A DNA stretch of 64,000 bases from Rhynchosporium graminicola (lineage: Eukaryota > Ascomycota > Leotiomycetes > Helotiales > Ploettnerulaceae). Below the pieces are notes generated by a model. That model was not told where the DNA came from, made no database searches, and saw nothing but the letters and a program-made list of their open reading frames with translations. This document shows, one piece after another, positions 12,495 through 24,455 of the stretch. A program made the position numbers and the translations under genes. The DNA lies in NCBI GenBank assembly GCA_900074885.1, contig FJUW01000011.1:186001-250000 (forward strand). Direction: 5' to 3'. The stretch's first letter is position 1, and each line of letters opens with the position of its first letter.

Positions 12495-14100
12495 ATATAA
12501 ATCACTTCTTCTTCGTCTTTAATATCGGATAATCGCCCTTATAATAACTATACTTCTTATAATAGTAATACTATACTTCCTCGATAGGTATTAAGGGCTC
12601 AGAAGACGTACTAACTATCGGTAGAGCTAGAGTAGCTCGAGGTATTAAAAGTAGTCGAGAGAGTTCTAAATCGAGTGCCGTAAGAGAAGAGACTATAGCT
12701 AAATAATTAGTCTTCTAAAAGTACTTAATTAGAGTAGCAGCTATACGTAGCCGTATAGTAAGCTTTAGCTAGAGGTAAAAGTACTACTCTAATTCAGCTA
12801 TACCTCCGAGAATTACTAAGCTTTAGAACTTTATACGGAATTATAAAAAGGACTCCTTTTTTATTAAAAGCTTATGAAATTCGGTCTGATATTACTCCGT
12901 TTCGAGTCCGGAAAGGTAATAAGAAGTAAGTACTAAAATTATCTCTTTAATAGAAGAGAAAGGCATAATTTCCGAGAGATACTATAGTTCTAAGTAACTT
13001 CTTATAAGGCTAGAAGTAGAGCTCTAGACTAGCGCTTTATAAGCACGCGTAATCGGATATTAATCTGAATTAACTTCTAGTTAGTCCTAAATAGAAGTAC
13101 GCTATTAGCTAAAAGATAATTTAATCCCTATATTAAGATTATTAATACTTTTAGTTAGTTACGACTTACCGGAGGTTTATAAATTATTAATTAAAAAGCG
13201 TTTAAGAGTAAGTTCTATTAGTAATTATAATACTAAGTTTACCGAAAGTCTAAGGTTTACCGAAGGTCTAGAGTTTATCGATTATACCTAAGTACGTAAA
13301 AACTCAGCAAATATCTATTCGATACGACTAATACTAATAGAAAGCTCCCGAGTAGTCGATTCTATCTATAGTTAATAGTCTTTAATCGATTGAAATAATT
13401 CTATAGTAAGTACGGAATCAGAGGGGCTACGAGAGTATTCTAGTAAAGCTATAGGAGCTAGCTAAGCTTTCTTAGGAGATATAGCATTAGGTAAGCGAGG
13501 CTAAGCGAAAGTAATAGAACACTTGAAAGTTATAGAAGAAATAAAAGTCGAAATCGAATTCTAAAGAAGCCGAAAGATTAAGGAGAGTTAGATATCTTCG
13601 TTAAGTAGATATAGAAAATATTAAATCAAAAGTTCTAGTAGAGGGAGGTCGATTCTGCTGAGAGGAATAAATTATACTAAGGTATAAGGATTATAAGTCG
13701 AATTCCGATAATTTCCGCTAGGGTAATAAGCTATTTCGTCTTAGCCTAAAAGTAAGGTTTTTCGCTATTAGAGCTACTTTCGGAAGGTTAAAGTCAAGTA
13801 AGAGGATAATAAATATTAGGGCCTATAGGGAAGTTTCTACTTAAAATTCGTCTGCTATTTTACTTCGTATGTACGAAAGAACGAGTTTCGAAGTATCTGA
13901 GAGTAAATTCGTAGTAATACTAGTGCTTCTAAGGCTGAATTACGTTTAAATTCCTAGCTATCTAAGAGATCTCTAGAATCTTAGCTCTTTTGAAAACTTA
14001 ACTATCGAATTCGTAATTAATAGTACTAACTATTTCCGTATAATTCCGAAAATCTAAGATAAGTAGAGATAACTCAGCGAAGAGCTCCCTAGTAGTCATA
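12495..14100 (-). pseudogene. gag remnant of the gag-only element
   Basis: On the minus strand the frame closes near 12495-12610 with a zinc-knuckle-like end. Residues read YYYKKYSYYKGDYP, where the expected Cys and His positions (C-x2-C-x4-H-x4-C) carry Tyr, as produced by TGT/TGC to TAT/TAC changes. A Lys-rich tail and a stop follow. Upstream sequence is open in pieces and too degraded to define a start. No polymerase motif occurs between the knuckle and the 3' LTR, so the missing pol is structural and not a result of RIP. Confidence 0.65.
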
Positions 14101-14171
14101 CGTATAAATCGAGTTTTCTAAGTAAGATATTATTTAATACTATTCCTAGCGGTCTTAATCTTTTTATTTAA

Positions 14172-14373
14172 TATAATAATATAAGACTTAAAGCGGTATA
14201 TAAGTAAGAATAAATAAGTAGGGAGGCTAAGAGCGATCTTATATAGTCTAGTACGAAAGAAACAGAAAGATATAGAGCTCTGAAGGAGTCTGCACCTTCT
14301 ATATATATAAGGATAGTATACCTAAGGCACCGATACTGGCCCGTATCTGCCACGTATACCATGCGCTGTCACA
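14172..14373 (-). repeat. 5' LTR of gag-only element (family B)
   Basis: This 202-bp LTR ends on the plus strand in GCTGTCACA, followed by the AGCTA target duplication at 14374-14378. The outer half is nearly free of RIP changes, while the inner edge is RIP-mutated. Confidence 0.87.
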
Positions 14374-15110
14374 AGCTACTCTATAAGAAATCAAGCTATA
14401 TTAATAGCTTTATAGTAGTTTATAGTACCTAGCTTATACTCGCTGGGATATACTATACTACTGCTCTATACTATCATAATTTCTAATAAATCTATTATCT
14501 TAATACCTTGCGAGCGCTAAGAGAGTACTTACATACCTATAAGGTACGAAGTACTACGCTACGACTTACAGAGGAGACGTTACTGATAGAGAGAAGATGA
14601 AATTAAGAGGTTTCTGCAACTCTAATTAGGCTAGTAACCGAATCGATAGAGTATTATATACCGGAGTATATTTCTTTCTTGCAGGAGGTGTTTTCTTAGC
14701 TATTTCAAAGCGACAGACTACTATAGCTCTTGCCTCTACGGAAGCAGAGTATATAGCTATATGCGCCTTTACTAGAGAAGCTTCATAGATACGCCAAGTA
14801 CTAAAGGAGCTAGGCTACAATAAGCCAGACTCTAGGAGTATAGAGATATAGTGCGATAATCAGGGAGCCTTATCTCTATCAGAGAACCCTGAATTATACT
14901 AGCGTACTAAGCATATCGATATCAAGTTCTATTACTTGCGATAGGAGGTTACTAGAGGTTACCTAGACCCTTAGTATATACTGTTAAAGAAGAACGCCGC
15001 AGACGGGTTCACTAAACCACTTAGCCTATAAGATATTAAGGCCTTTATAGTAATACTGAATATAACTATTTTATACCTAGAATAAGAGGTATAGATATTA
15101 ATTAGAAAGC
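14374..15110 (+). pseudogene. copia pol fragment 3 (RNase H)
   Basis: The plus strand reads a copia RNase H: ISKRQTTIALASTEAEY around 14704-14752 and the terminal DGFTKPL at about 15001-15023, followed by the end of the polyprotein. In-frame stops at expected Trp and Gln positions show RIP, though this part is better preserved than the rest. It joins fragment 2 across the gag-only insertion. Confidence 0.85.
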
Positions 15111-15120
15111 TAACTTATCT

Positions 15121-15451
15121 TGAAGGAATTACGGAACCTGTGGTTTATCCAGCTCACGTGATATCGAGGCATAGTGCTAGTCTCTAGGGGTATCACTATA
15201 CATACGTATACGATAGTAATTACAGGAAATTAGATCACTCGTACCTATAGAAGTTACCGACTTTATAGTATCTCTATAGAGGGGTATATTGCGAGGATAT
15301 AGGTCTTGGCATAGATCAGGTGATTATAGTCACGTGCATAGTCCGTGCGGATATTCCTAGATAATATCTTCTGTCAGCTCTCTATAGTAATTAGTACTGC
15401 AATGCAACTAACATCATTCAACTACTCTATACCTTACTCTGAAGATCAACA
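15121..15451 (+). repeat. Probable 3' LTR of the copia element
   Basis: This sequence follows the RNase H end by a few tens of bases, starts TGAAGG and ends ATCAACA, and has a higher GC content than its surroundings. No second copy is in the window, so the ends are inferred from the TG...CA form and from the position between the pol end and the next element. Confidence 0.45.
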
Positions 15452-15461
15452 TAACCTTACT

Positions 15462-16822
15462 ATATAATTATCTTCTTCTAAACTAATAAGAAAGTTCTCC
15501 TCTAGTAAGAAGATTATTTTATCGCTAGTCTTAAACTCGTTAGCGAAGTACTAAAGTATAAGATACTCTTTAGCTAATCTAGTAACTAGTTCTTATACGA
15601 GAACGCGCTAAGAGAAATCTATAAAGTAATAGTAGCTAGCTAGTCTCGTATCGATACTTTCTATTAGAGGAAGATAAAGTCTAATCTATTATCTAAAGGT
15701 AAGATCTTCTTAGTAAGATAAGACTTCTTAGGGCGTAACTCTACTAATTCGATACTAAGAAAGGGAAATAATTTATTAGAAATAGTATTCTCTCTCTTAG
15801 TACTATATATCAGAATAGAGTTTATTAGCTTATTAAACTCTAGAATACGCGGAGATTATAGTATTAGTTCTAGTAGGAGAGTCGAAGATAAGCGAGAGAC
15901 ACATATAAGGAACATATCTTATAAAGAGATTAGTCTATCTATAGTATCTTCTAGAGAGTTATTCTTTTCCTTTTAATTTATTAATTATTATAAGAGAGAA
16001 TAGATCAGGTTCGAGTTATCTATAGTAATAAAAGTACTTAGCGATTATACTCCTAGAGAATTTCGCTTTTATTTTCCTTTCTCTCTTAGTTAGTATTTCC
16101 CTAATAAGATATTAATATCTTCTAGTATAAGAGATATTTAAAGTAAGGAAAGATATAATAAATTAAGTTTAGAGGTAAAGCAGAAGAGGTCGCGTTAAGT
16201 TTCCCTAGAACTAGAAGAGTCTCTAGTTTATTAGTTAGAAGCTATAATAGTAGCTTAAAAAGGGGTATATTAGGACTATTTCGATAGCGATATATAGAGA
16301 TTAAAGTTCCGGGGTATTTATTATACTTTCTTCAAAATCTATCTATAATTCCTTTATACTAAGGGGGTTATTAAAAGAGCGTTAGCGAAGACCTTCTCTA
16401 TTATACTATTTATAATAAGCTGAATTAAACCCTGATTCATAGCTATCCGAGAGATCTCTAGTATCTCGGCTATATGCGAGTAATTATCGAATAACTAACT
16501 TAGTAGTAAGATATTATAATAAGCTATCTTCGGCTATCTTAATCTTTTTATTTAATATAATAATATAAGACCCGAGGCGGTATATAAGTAAGAATAAAAT
16601 AAGTAAGAAGGCTAAGAGCGATCTTATATAATCTACTACTAAGGAAATAAAAAGATAAGGAAGAAAGAAGAAAAGAGATAAAGTATAAGGCACCTTATAT
16701 ATATACTAGTACTAGTCTGATATTATACTAGGTCGGATACTAATTATATCGAGATACCTGTGAACTTGGACCCTAGTATCTATCCTTCTTCTCATGTGAT
16801 ATCCAGGTGAGCTATCGTTATA
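15462..16822 (-). mobile_element. Chromovirus fragment: 5' LTR plus gag (family A, minus strand)
   Basis: From about 15462 the sequence matches copy 1 from about 8670 onward (gag), and runs through the LTR at 16556-16822. Everything 3' of gag is absent. The outer LTR end at 16822 abuts directly on internal sequence of copy 2 in the opposite orientation, with no spacer, so this is either a truncated insertion or the product of recombination between two inverted copies. Confidence 0.75.
16556..16822 (-). repeat. LTR, family A (5' LTR of minus-strand fragment)
   Basis: This 267-bp copy of the family A LTR has plus-strand ends TATAATAAT and ATCGTTATA. It is RIP-mutated at both edges. Confidence 0.85.
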
Positions 16823-19800
16823 GTATAATAAATACCTTAGAACTTTAACCTCTATATATTACTACTGAAGTAGCTCTAATATACCCCTTTTTAAGCTACT
16901 ATTATAGCTCTTAACTAATAAACTAGAGACTCTTCCGGTTCTAGAAGAACTTAATACGATCCCTCTTACTTTACCTTCGAACTTAATCTATTATATCTTT
17001 CTTTACTCTAAATATCTCTTATACTAGAGAATATTAATACTTTATTAAGAAAGTACTAACTAAGAGAGAAAGGAAAATAAAAGCGAAATTCCCTAGGAGT
17101 ATAATTACTAAGTACTCTTATCTCTATAGATAACTCGAATCTGATCTATTCCCTTTTATAATAATTAGTAGACTAAGAAGAAAAGAATAACTCTCTAGAA
17201 GATATTATAGATAAACTAATCTCTATATAAGATAAGTTCCTCGTAGGGGTCCTTTACTTATCTTCGACTCTTTCACTAGAGCTAGTACTATAATCTCCGC
17301 GTATTCCGGAGTTTAATAAGCTAATAAATTCTATTCCGAGATATAGTATTAAAAGAGAAGATACTATTCCTAATAAACTATCGCTCTCTCCTAGTACTAA
17401 ATCAGTAGAGTTATACCTTAGTAAGTCTTATCTTACTAAGAAGATCTTACTCTTAGATAATAGATCAGATCTTACTTTCCTCTAATAGAGAGTATCTATA
17501 CGAGACCGGCTAGCTATAAACGCTAATTATTATCCTACGGACCTCTCCTAGCGCGTTCTCGTATAGGGACTAGTTACTAGATTAGCTAAAGAGTATCTTA
17601 CGCCTTAGTACTTTATTAATAAGTTTAAGAATAATAATAAAATAATCTCCTTATTAGAGGAGAACTTTCTTATCAGTTTAGAAGAAGATAATTACTATAA
17701 TACTTTTTATTACTTAGAAATATAATAACTTAGCTATATTCGAGAGACTTTCGCTGAGTTTTATAGTTAATTCTAAATCGCTATTATCTAAGGTAAAGTT
17801 AAAAAGAAAAGTTCTTCTATATATAAGATAAGATTATATTATCTTTATATACTTTAACTCTTATTATTAAACTAATATGAAATAAGAATTATACTTTTAT
17901 AGTTAGATTCTTACTTTCTTTTAATACTAAGCGTTATTATAACTCAGAATATATCTATCCTAAGAAAGCTACTATCTATATATAGTACTATAAGCTTACT
18001 ATTATTACTACGACTTCTTCTAGTTCTACTTCTTACTAGTCCCTAAGCTTAGCCCCTCGATAAACTACTCTTATACTATATATATATACCTCTACCCTAG
18101 TATAAGCTAATACTCCCTCCGCGATAAAACGCTCTACTATAATAATCGAAGAACCCCTTAAGTATTATAATTATAGATAGCTTAGCTATATTAAGCTAAA
18201 CTACTCTAACTTACTTAAGGTTTATTTAATCGATAAATTTCTAGAAAAAGAAAGAGTAACTAAAGAGGTAATAGGAGATATACCTTCCGAATCTGAACTA
18301 ATACTAGAGGAAAACGATAAAGCCTAAGTAAAAACTCCTTCCTAGATCTATATAGATATAATCTCTCTAATCTTAACCTTAACTCCCTAATAAGAGATAA
18401 GTAATTTATATACCTGACTATAGTTAATATAAATAAGCTAAGAGTCTCTATAAATAGCTTAATCGATACTAGAGCGAAGAGATACTTATTTATTAATTGT
18501 ACTCTTACCGGACGACTATTAGAAGCTCTCGGTATTAAAATCGAGCTACTACTCTATTCTATTCTAATATATAGTTTCTAATAGTCCGTTAGAACCTATA
18601 TTACTTATTTTATATATTTATACCTTTCTATAGATAGTAAGCGTATCTATAACTACCCTTTTATTCTCCTTAATTTAAGATAATAAGATATAATTATTAG
18701 TATTAAATAGATATAACGATTTCAAGTCAAGCTCGATACGCTCTACCATAAGCTACTATAGCTAGAATAATATCTAATTACTTTCTGATATAATAAGGAG
18801 ATAATTATAACTTTACTATCTTATAAATCTAATCTTAACTAATCTTATTAAATTAATACTAACGCGCAGGACTTAGCTATAAACTAGTTAAACTAGTACT
18901 AATTACTTTAAATAATAGTAATATAGCATATTAACGTATTATCTTTACTATTTAACTTATTTCCGCTTATCGCTAAGGAATCCGAACTCTTTTCCGCTTT
19001 AAAATTATCGAGAAAGGTACCTGCGCCGAAACTCTACTACGAGTATATCTCTTAATCTTCGAGGATCTAGAAACCGGTTCTAATTTACTAAATTAGTACT
19101 ATAGCCTTTTACTTTAATATAAAACGCGAAAGTTCCGAATTATTCTTTACTAATATTTATAAGATAGACTATATCTTATAAGACTATCCGGATAGCGACT
19201 CCCCTAAGGATCCTGATACTAAACGACTTATAGCTAAAAAGCTACTAAAATAATATTATACTCTTAAGGAAGCTTTTTCTAAGCGGGATTCTAATATTCT
19301 TCTGCCATATTACTTATACGATTATAAAATTATTCTAGAAGAACTATTACCTAATATATATTCGCTCTTATATTAGTAGTCTATAGAGGAACTATAAGTA
19401 ACTAAGTAATACTCTATAGAGAACCTAGATAAGGAATTTATTAAATCTAGCTAAAGCCCTTTCGTATCACCTGTACTATTCGTTAAGAAAGCCGATAAAG
19501 AGTTACGCTTCTATATCGACTATCGTAAGCTTAATACGATCACTCGAAAGGATTTATACCTAATACCTAGGATCGATAAGCTCTTAACTTATATATCTAA
19601 AGTAATAGTTTTTACTAAACTAGATATCTATATAGTATTTAATCGTATCTATATAGACCCTGAATCAGAGGATTATACTACTTTCCGAACTTGTTTCGGA
19701 TCTTATAAATATAAGGTACTACCTTTTAGGCTCTATAATAGACCTATTATATACTAATAATATATAAATAATATATTACTAGACTATTTAGACGATTTCT

Positions 19801-21668
19801 ATATAGCTTACTTAGATACTATTCTTATATATTCAGAAACGCTCTAAGAACACGAGAGATATATTAAATTAGTACTATAGCGCTTAATAAATACTAGACT
19901 CTAAGTAGATATTAAGAAAAGCGAATTCTATATTACTCGGACTAAATACCTTAGATATATTATTACTACCAACGGAATCGAGCTAGATCCCGAGAAAGTA
20001 GTACTATTAGTAAACTAGAAGTACCTCGGAATAGTAACTATTATAAAATCTTTCCTAGGATTCTATAGCTTCTACTATTAATCTATTCGGAATTTCAGCC
20101 TTATCGCTAAACCCCTTTTAATACTTACTCGGCCTATAGTATTATAGAATTTTACTAACGATTATAAGAAATCTTTCGACGAGCTATAGTAATAGCTACT
20201 ATTAGTACAGAAACTATACTATTTCGACCTAGAATTATAGACTAAACTAGAAACTAATACCTCTAATAGTATAATAGCTAGAGTTATCTCCTAATTATAT
20301 AAAGATAACTAGTAGTATCTAATTAGATTCTACTCCTATATTCTTAATAAATACGAACTAAACTAAGAGATCTATAATAAGGAATTATATACTATTATTA
20401 AGTCTTTTCGGAAATAGAGACCTAAACTCATATCGCTATAACGCTATACTAGCGTATATACGAACTATTAATTCTTAGAATACTTTATAACTACTAAAGT
20501 CCTAACTAGTAAGTAAGTAAGATAAATAGAATTCCTATCCGAATTTAACTTTCAAATTATATATATACTTAGTAAAAATAACGCTAAAGCTAATATCCTT
20601 AGCTATAGAGAATAAGACCTAAAGATATAGGAATAGTAGAAATAGGATAGTAAATCTCAGGTTTTATTACTATTAGATTACCTAGATCCTATAAATAATA
20701 AAGAATTGGCTATATATTTTATCGATCAGATTAGTTATATATACTTAATATCGCTAGGGACTAATACACTATCGGAACCCGCTTATAACTCCTTTAATTT
20801 AATCGAGAAACTATACTAATTCAACCGAGTATTATTCTCTAATAAATAGAGTATATTAGGAAATAGCTATACTATTAATAATAGCTTACTACTTTATAAT
20901 AGTTATCTATATATATAATACTATATCTTATTATATACCTGTTTAATTAGTAAAGTCTACGATTAAGTTTCTTCCGCTTACCTAAATGCTCGTAAGACTA
21001 CTAAAATAATTTCTACTTATTATTACTAGAAAGGACTTATATCGGATATGAAACGATATATTTATAATTACTACTCTTACTAGTACTCTTATCTGAAGCA
21101 GATAAAATAATAAGGATTCCTCTACTTATTAATAGTACTTAGCTATCTTATATAGTACTTAGCTATAGATTTTAAGGACTTCTCGCCTGATAACTAAGGA
21201 TTTAATAGGATATTAGTATTTATCGACCGCCTAAGGAAGGATTCTGTATTAGTATTTTATTACTATAATATTAATACCCGCGGGATAACTACGCTATTTA
21301 TCTAATAGATATATCGCTTCGGATATACCTCTGAGTTAATTATATCCGACTAAGGAGTATAGTTTATCTTATCCTTCTAGTAAGAGTTTTACTATATAAT
21401 TAGAGTTAAGATTAAGCTCTCTACTTCTTTCTACTAGTAAACTAATAGATAAATAGAGATTATAAACTAATATATTAACTAATACTTTAGACCTTTCGTC
21501 GATTACTACTAGAGTAATTAGGGCGAACTACTACTAATAATAGACTGCGCTTAAGTAACCCTACCTTACGACTCTATTAGTATAGCGCTATATACCCTTA
21601 AATATAATATACTACTATAGAATAGCTAGGATTAGAAGTAACTTATTATATTAATACTATAAGAGAAG

Positions 21669-21971
21669 TGTGAAAATTGAGGGTGGAAATCGGCCAAAGG
21701 TCAGAATAACAGAATAATAGGTGATCAATTTGACTTGCTTTGTTTGCTTGCTTGAAGAGAGCTAACTACAGGAGAGATTCTAGCTACTTATATAGCTATG
21801 TGAGCTCTCTAGAATATTCTATACTGTAAAAATTAAAGGTGGAAATCAGCTAAAAGGTCAGAATAATACGTGATTAATACGAATTGCTTTTTGCTTACTT
21901 GAAGAGAGCTAACTACAGGAGAGATTCTAGCTACTTATATAGCTATGTGAGCTCTCTAGAATATTCTATAC
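21669..21971. repeat. 156-bp tandem duplication inside family D LTR
   Basis: The unit beginning TGTGAAAATTGAGGGTGG at 21669 is repeated from 21825 (TGTAAAAATTAAAGGTGG). The second half of the unit, around GAAGAGAGCTAACTACAGG, is identical, and the first half differs by a few transitions and small gaps. Confidence 0.85.
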
Positions 21972-22120
21972 TACGTAATACAGAACTCCATAGAAGAAGA
22001 CACGTATACCGTAGAATCATACTACGTCAGTAGTACGTCAGTAGAAACCTCTAGAAGTACGATATGCGTACTAGAGAGTAGTAGAACTCTATCGAGAACC
22101 TTTATGGTAACTCTAATAGA

Positions 22121-22275
22121 GTATACAGGGTACAGGCTGTTGACAAGGTACAGGGTGTAGGTGCCAGGTACAACAAGGTACATGGGCAAGGTACTGAACC
22201 AGGTACTAAGACCATGTACTGACAAGGTACAGGGTGTGTATGCCAATGCAGGCAGAACTGACCAAGGTACTGGTT
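22121..22275. repeat. GGTAC-rich short repeat tract
   Basis: About eight GGTAC pentamers, mostly as AAGGTAC or CAGGTAC, occur in 150 bp with irregular spacing. Longer partial repeats include GACAAGGTACAGGGTGT, which occurs twice. The tract is GC-richer than everything around it. Confidence 0.75.
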
Positions 22276-22998
22276 ACAAATCCAACAAGAAGCTCAATTA
22301 TATTAATAATAAATCCTTAGCTAAATATACTAAATCCGCTATCGAGTTTATAAAGGCTAATATACTAGCTACTTAGTAAAAGATAAGCGCTATAACTAAC
22401 CTGAAATAGCGTAATATTAACTAAGAAGTTAAAGATAAGGTATTTCTCTTTATAAGGAACCTTAAGAATTACTAGCTAAGTAAAAAGCTATCTAGCCTCT
22501 AAGCGGGACTATACTAGGTCCTAGCTAAGGTCGGATACTCCTATAAGCTAGATTTACCTCCTAGATCTTTTATATATAATATATTCGCTCCGGAATTACT
22601 CTTTAAGGACCCGGACGACTTATTACTAAGCTAGGAGCTACTAAACCTACCCCCGGAGATTATCGCTACTTAAGAAGAGTAAGAGTTATAAGATATACTC
22701 GCTATATAGCTCATAAGAGATAACCTGAAGTATTAAGTTAGCTAGCTAAGCTATAACTTAGACTTAACTTAGTATAATACTACTAATCTAATAAGTACTT
22801 TATATAAGCTTAGAGACTTCTATACTACTAACCTAAGTAAAGCCGGACTTTCGCGTAAACTAGATTAATAGATTAAAGCCTAAGAAAATAGAAAAGATAA
22901 CTATAGTTACTTAGAGGATAATAAATTATTATAGATATTATTATTAAAGTTTATTACTAAGGATAATCCCCTGATTACGCTCTATAATAGTACTATAT

Positions 22999-24382
22999 CT
23001 AAAACTCTATTTCCTCTACTACTTCCACTTTACTAGCTTTCTCCCCTAAGGTCTCCGGAGCTCCTAGTAATTCTGGAATATCTAGAACTAGAACTACTAT
23101 ATCTAACTCCTTACTTAAATTTACTAACGTAGCTTTAGTAGTAGATCAAGTGTAATAGCTAATCCTACGGGCTTTCTTCTTTAAAGAAAGTCCGAGAGTA
23201 TCTAGATCTAACGCTATCTTAGAACTAGAAGGCAAATTCCTCTTTTCTTTAGTATTAGATATTATAGCTTTAAATATAGCTTTCTTCGTAAATTCCTATA
23301 TAATAGTATTTAACTCCTTTATCTACTTTAATACTATTTATACTACTACTCTAGATTTCGCTAAATCTACTATTAGTATATCTAAATCCTATATTATATT
23401 AGTATTATACTAGTATCTAAAGGTTCTAAGATCTTAACCTATTACCTTAATAAACTCTAACTCCTTAAATACCTTCTCTACGGACTGCTTTAAAGCTTAA
23501 GTCTCTGCTAATTATATAGTAGTAATCTCTAACGTAATAGTAGGAGTAATAGATTTCGCGAGATAATAGATCCTAATAATAGCCTTATAAGTAATTATAA
23601 TACCGCCCCGATTTAGCTCCGCGTCCTTAGCTTTACTACTAGGAAGTAAACCGGATAAAATAGTATACTCTATATTAATATAGTTAGGTAATTATAACGC
23701 GTTAGTATATATAACTATATTCAGGTTTAAGTAACTTATATACTTATAACTACTCTTTAGCGCTAAATAATACTTATAGAGCTTAGAGTTAAGCTTATTA
23801 AATAAATATAAAAGTTCTAGAATAAGAGTATTATTATACTTTAGCTTAAGGAAAGCGCGAATATATCTTAGGTAATATATATAATACGTAGCCGAAAGGG
23901 CACTAGTAGGGACTAGTAAGAGCACTATAAGAGTTAGCTTTATAGACTTATAGAACCCCTGCGCCTTATCTGAAGACTATCCCTAATACTAAGGTAAGTA
24001 ACTTACTTATAATAAGAGAAAAGTTAATTAGGTCGATTAATATATAAGATTATAGCAGACTACTATAATAGTTAGTAACGATACCTACTCTAGTAACTAT
24101 ATTATAGTCTAAGGAGAGTAAACTGATAGTTTAAGTAGTTATCGTAGTTAAAGAAGAAAGGCTCTAATATTAATAAACCCCTTTCTTTATATACCTTACG
24201 CCCTACTTAAACTCGACTCCCGCTGTAAACAGATAAAGTAAATATAGCTTACTGCCCGATTTAGAAGCTATAACTAATATAGTACTATTATAGTAACGTA
24301 ACTAGTTAGTACCTAATAAAGAATTTACTACTATTAAAGAGTAGCTAGTATCTATTACGTGAATATCGACGAAAATAGTTAT
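22999..24382 (-). pseudogene. Reverse-oriented extra ORF of chromovirus copy 2 (RIP-broken), unknown function
   Basis: Counterpart of the plus-strand ORF of copy 1 and of identical overall length (1384 bp). The start codon is changed (ATA in place of ATG at 24382-24380). A 77-codon open piece (23692-23925) reads LFNKLNSKLYKYYLALKSS, the same peptide as copy 1 apart from single changes. The C-terminal part again contains LDLDTLG and SLKKKARRISYYT. Stops sit at expected Gln or Trp codons. It lies between the chromodomain and the 3' LTR, facing gag-pol. I do not recognise the protein family. Confidence 0.5.
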
Positions 24383-24455
24383 AATAAAGACTAATTCCTA
24401 ATATGAATTATAACTTTCCGAGCTTAGGGTTAAGCTCTTCTTAGGGAGAGGGTAA

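Larger units (their letters stand above)
12167..14373 (-). mobile_element. Gag-only non-autonomous LTR retrotransposon (family B)
   Basis: Two 202-bp LTRs (12167-12368 and 14172-14373) enclose about 1.8 kb. A perfect target duplication AGCTA lies at 12162-12166 and 14374-14378, within the copia RT/RNase H interval. A C-run at about 12371-12375 on the plus strand is the polypurine tract of a minus-strand element. The interior lacks RT, RNase H and integrase and keeps only a gag-like frame. About 110 bp of the LTR nearest gag (the R-U5 side) and the adjacent AATCTTTTTATTTAATA stretch are shared with the chromovirus, while the rest of the LTR is different. It was presumably mobilised by the chromovirus proteins. 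Confidence 0.85.
1600..15451 (+). mobile_element. Ty1/copia retrotransposon, RIP-mutated, split in three by later insertions
   Basis: Three plus-strand fragments read in copia order: protease and start of integrase (about 1600-2251), integrase core and reverse transcriptase (10029-12166), and RNase H (14374-15110). Each break is filled by another LTR element with a perfect 5-bp target duplication, so the fragments join cleanly once the insertions are removed. A likely 3' LTR follows at 15121-15451. The left end was not located. GC and codon content survive better after 14.4 kb than in the first fragment. Confidence 0.8.
21669..22287. mobile_element. LTR-like insertion (probable solo LTR, family D) with internal repeats
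   Basis: This 619-bp block starts TGTGAAAATTG, ends AATCCAACA and is flanked by a perfect 5-bp duplication AGAAG (21664-21668 and 22288-22292). It splits the integrase region of chromovirus copy 2, whose two sides match copy 1 continuously. TG...CA ends and a 5-bp duplication fit a solo LTR or a TRIM. Internally it has a 156-bp tandem duplication and a GGTAC-rich tract. It is far less AT-rich than its host, so it arrived late. Small ORFs inside (22022-22246 minus and 22161-22376 plus) are not gene-like. Confidence 0.75.
16823..22980 (+). pseudogene. gag-pol of chromovirus copy 2, RIP-inactivated and interrupted
   Basis: Gag ends in a zinc knuckle with Cys-to-Tyr changes near 18160. The protease reads LIDTRA near 18460 (from L-x-D-T-G-A). 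RT shows FVKKADKELRFYIDYRKLN at about 19480-19535 and the catalytic box reads YLDTILIY at 19809-19832. RNase H includes EIYNKELY at about 20365-20390. Integrase shows DFKDF near 21171 and SDQGVQF-like residues near 21345 with Gln as stops, then QTNRQIEIINQ near 21451. A chromodomain-like stretch of the form DILA...RDNLKY.VS.L.Y lies near 22675-22830. The sequence at 21669-22287 is a later insertion. Confidence 0.85.

Noticed and set aside
22022..22376. Two small ORFs with repeated Thr/Leu/Tyr content on opposite strands
   Set aside because: They are reading frames through the GGTAC-rich repeats of an LTR-like insertion, and one runs on into chromovirus sequence.
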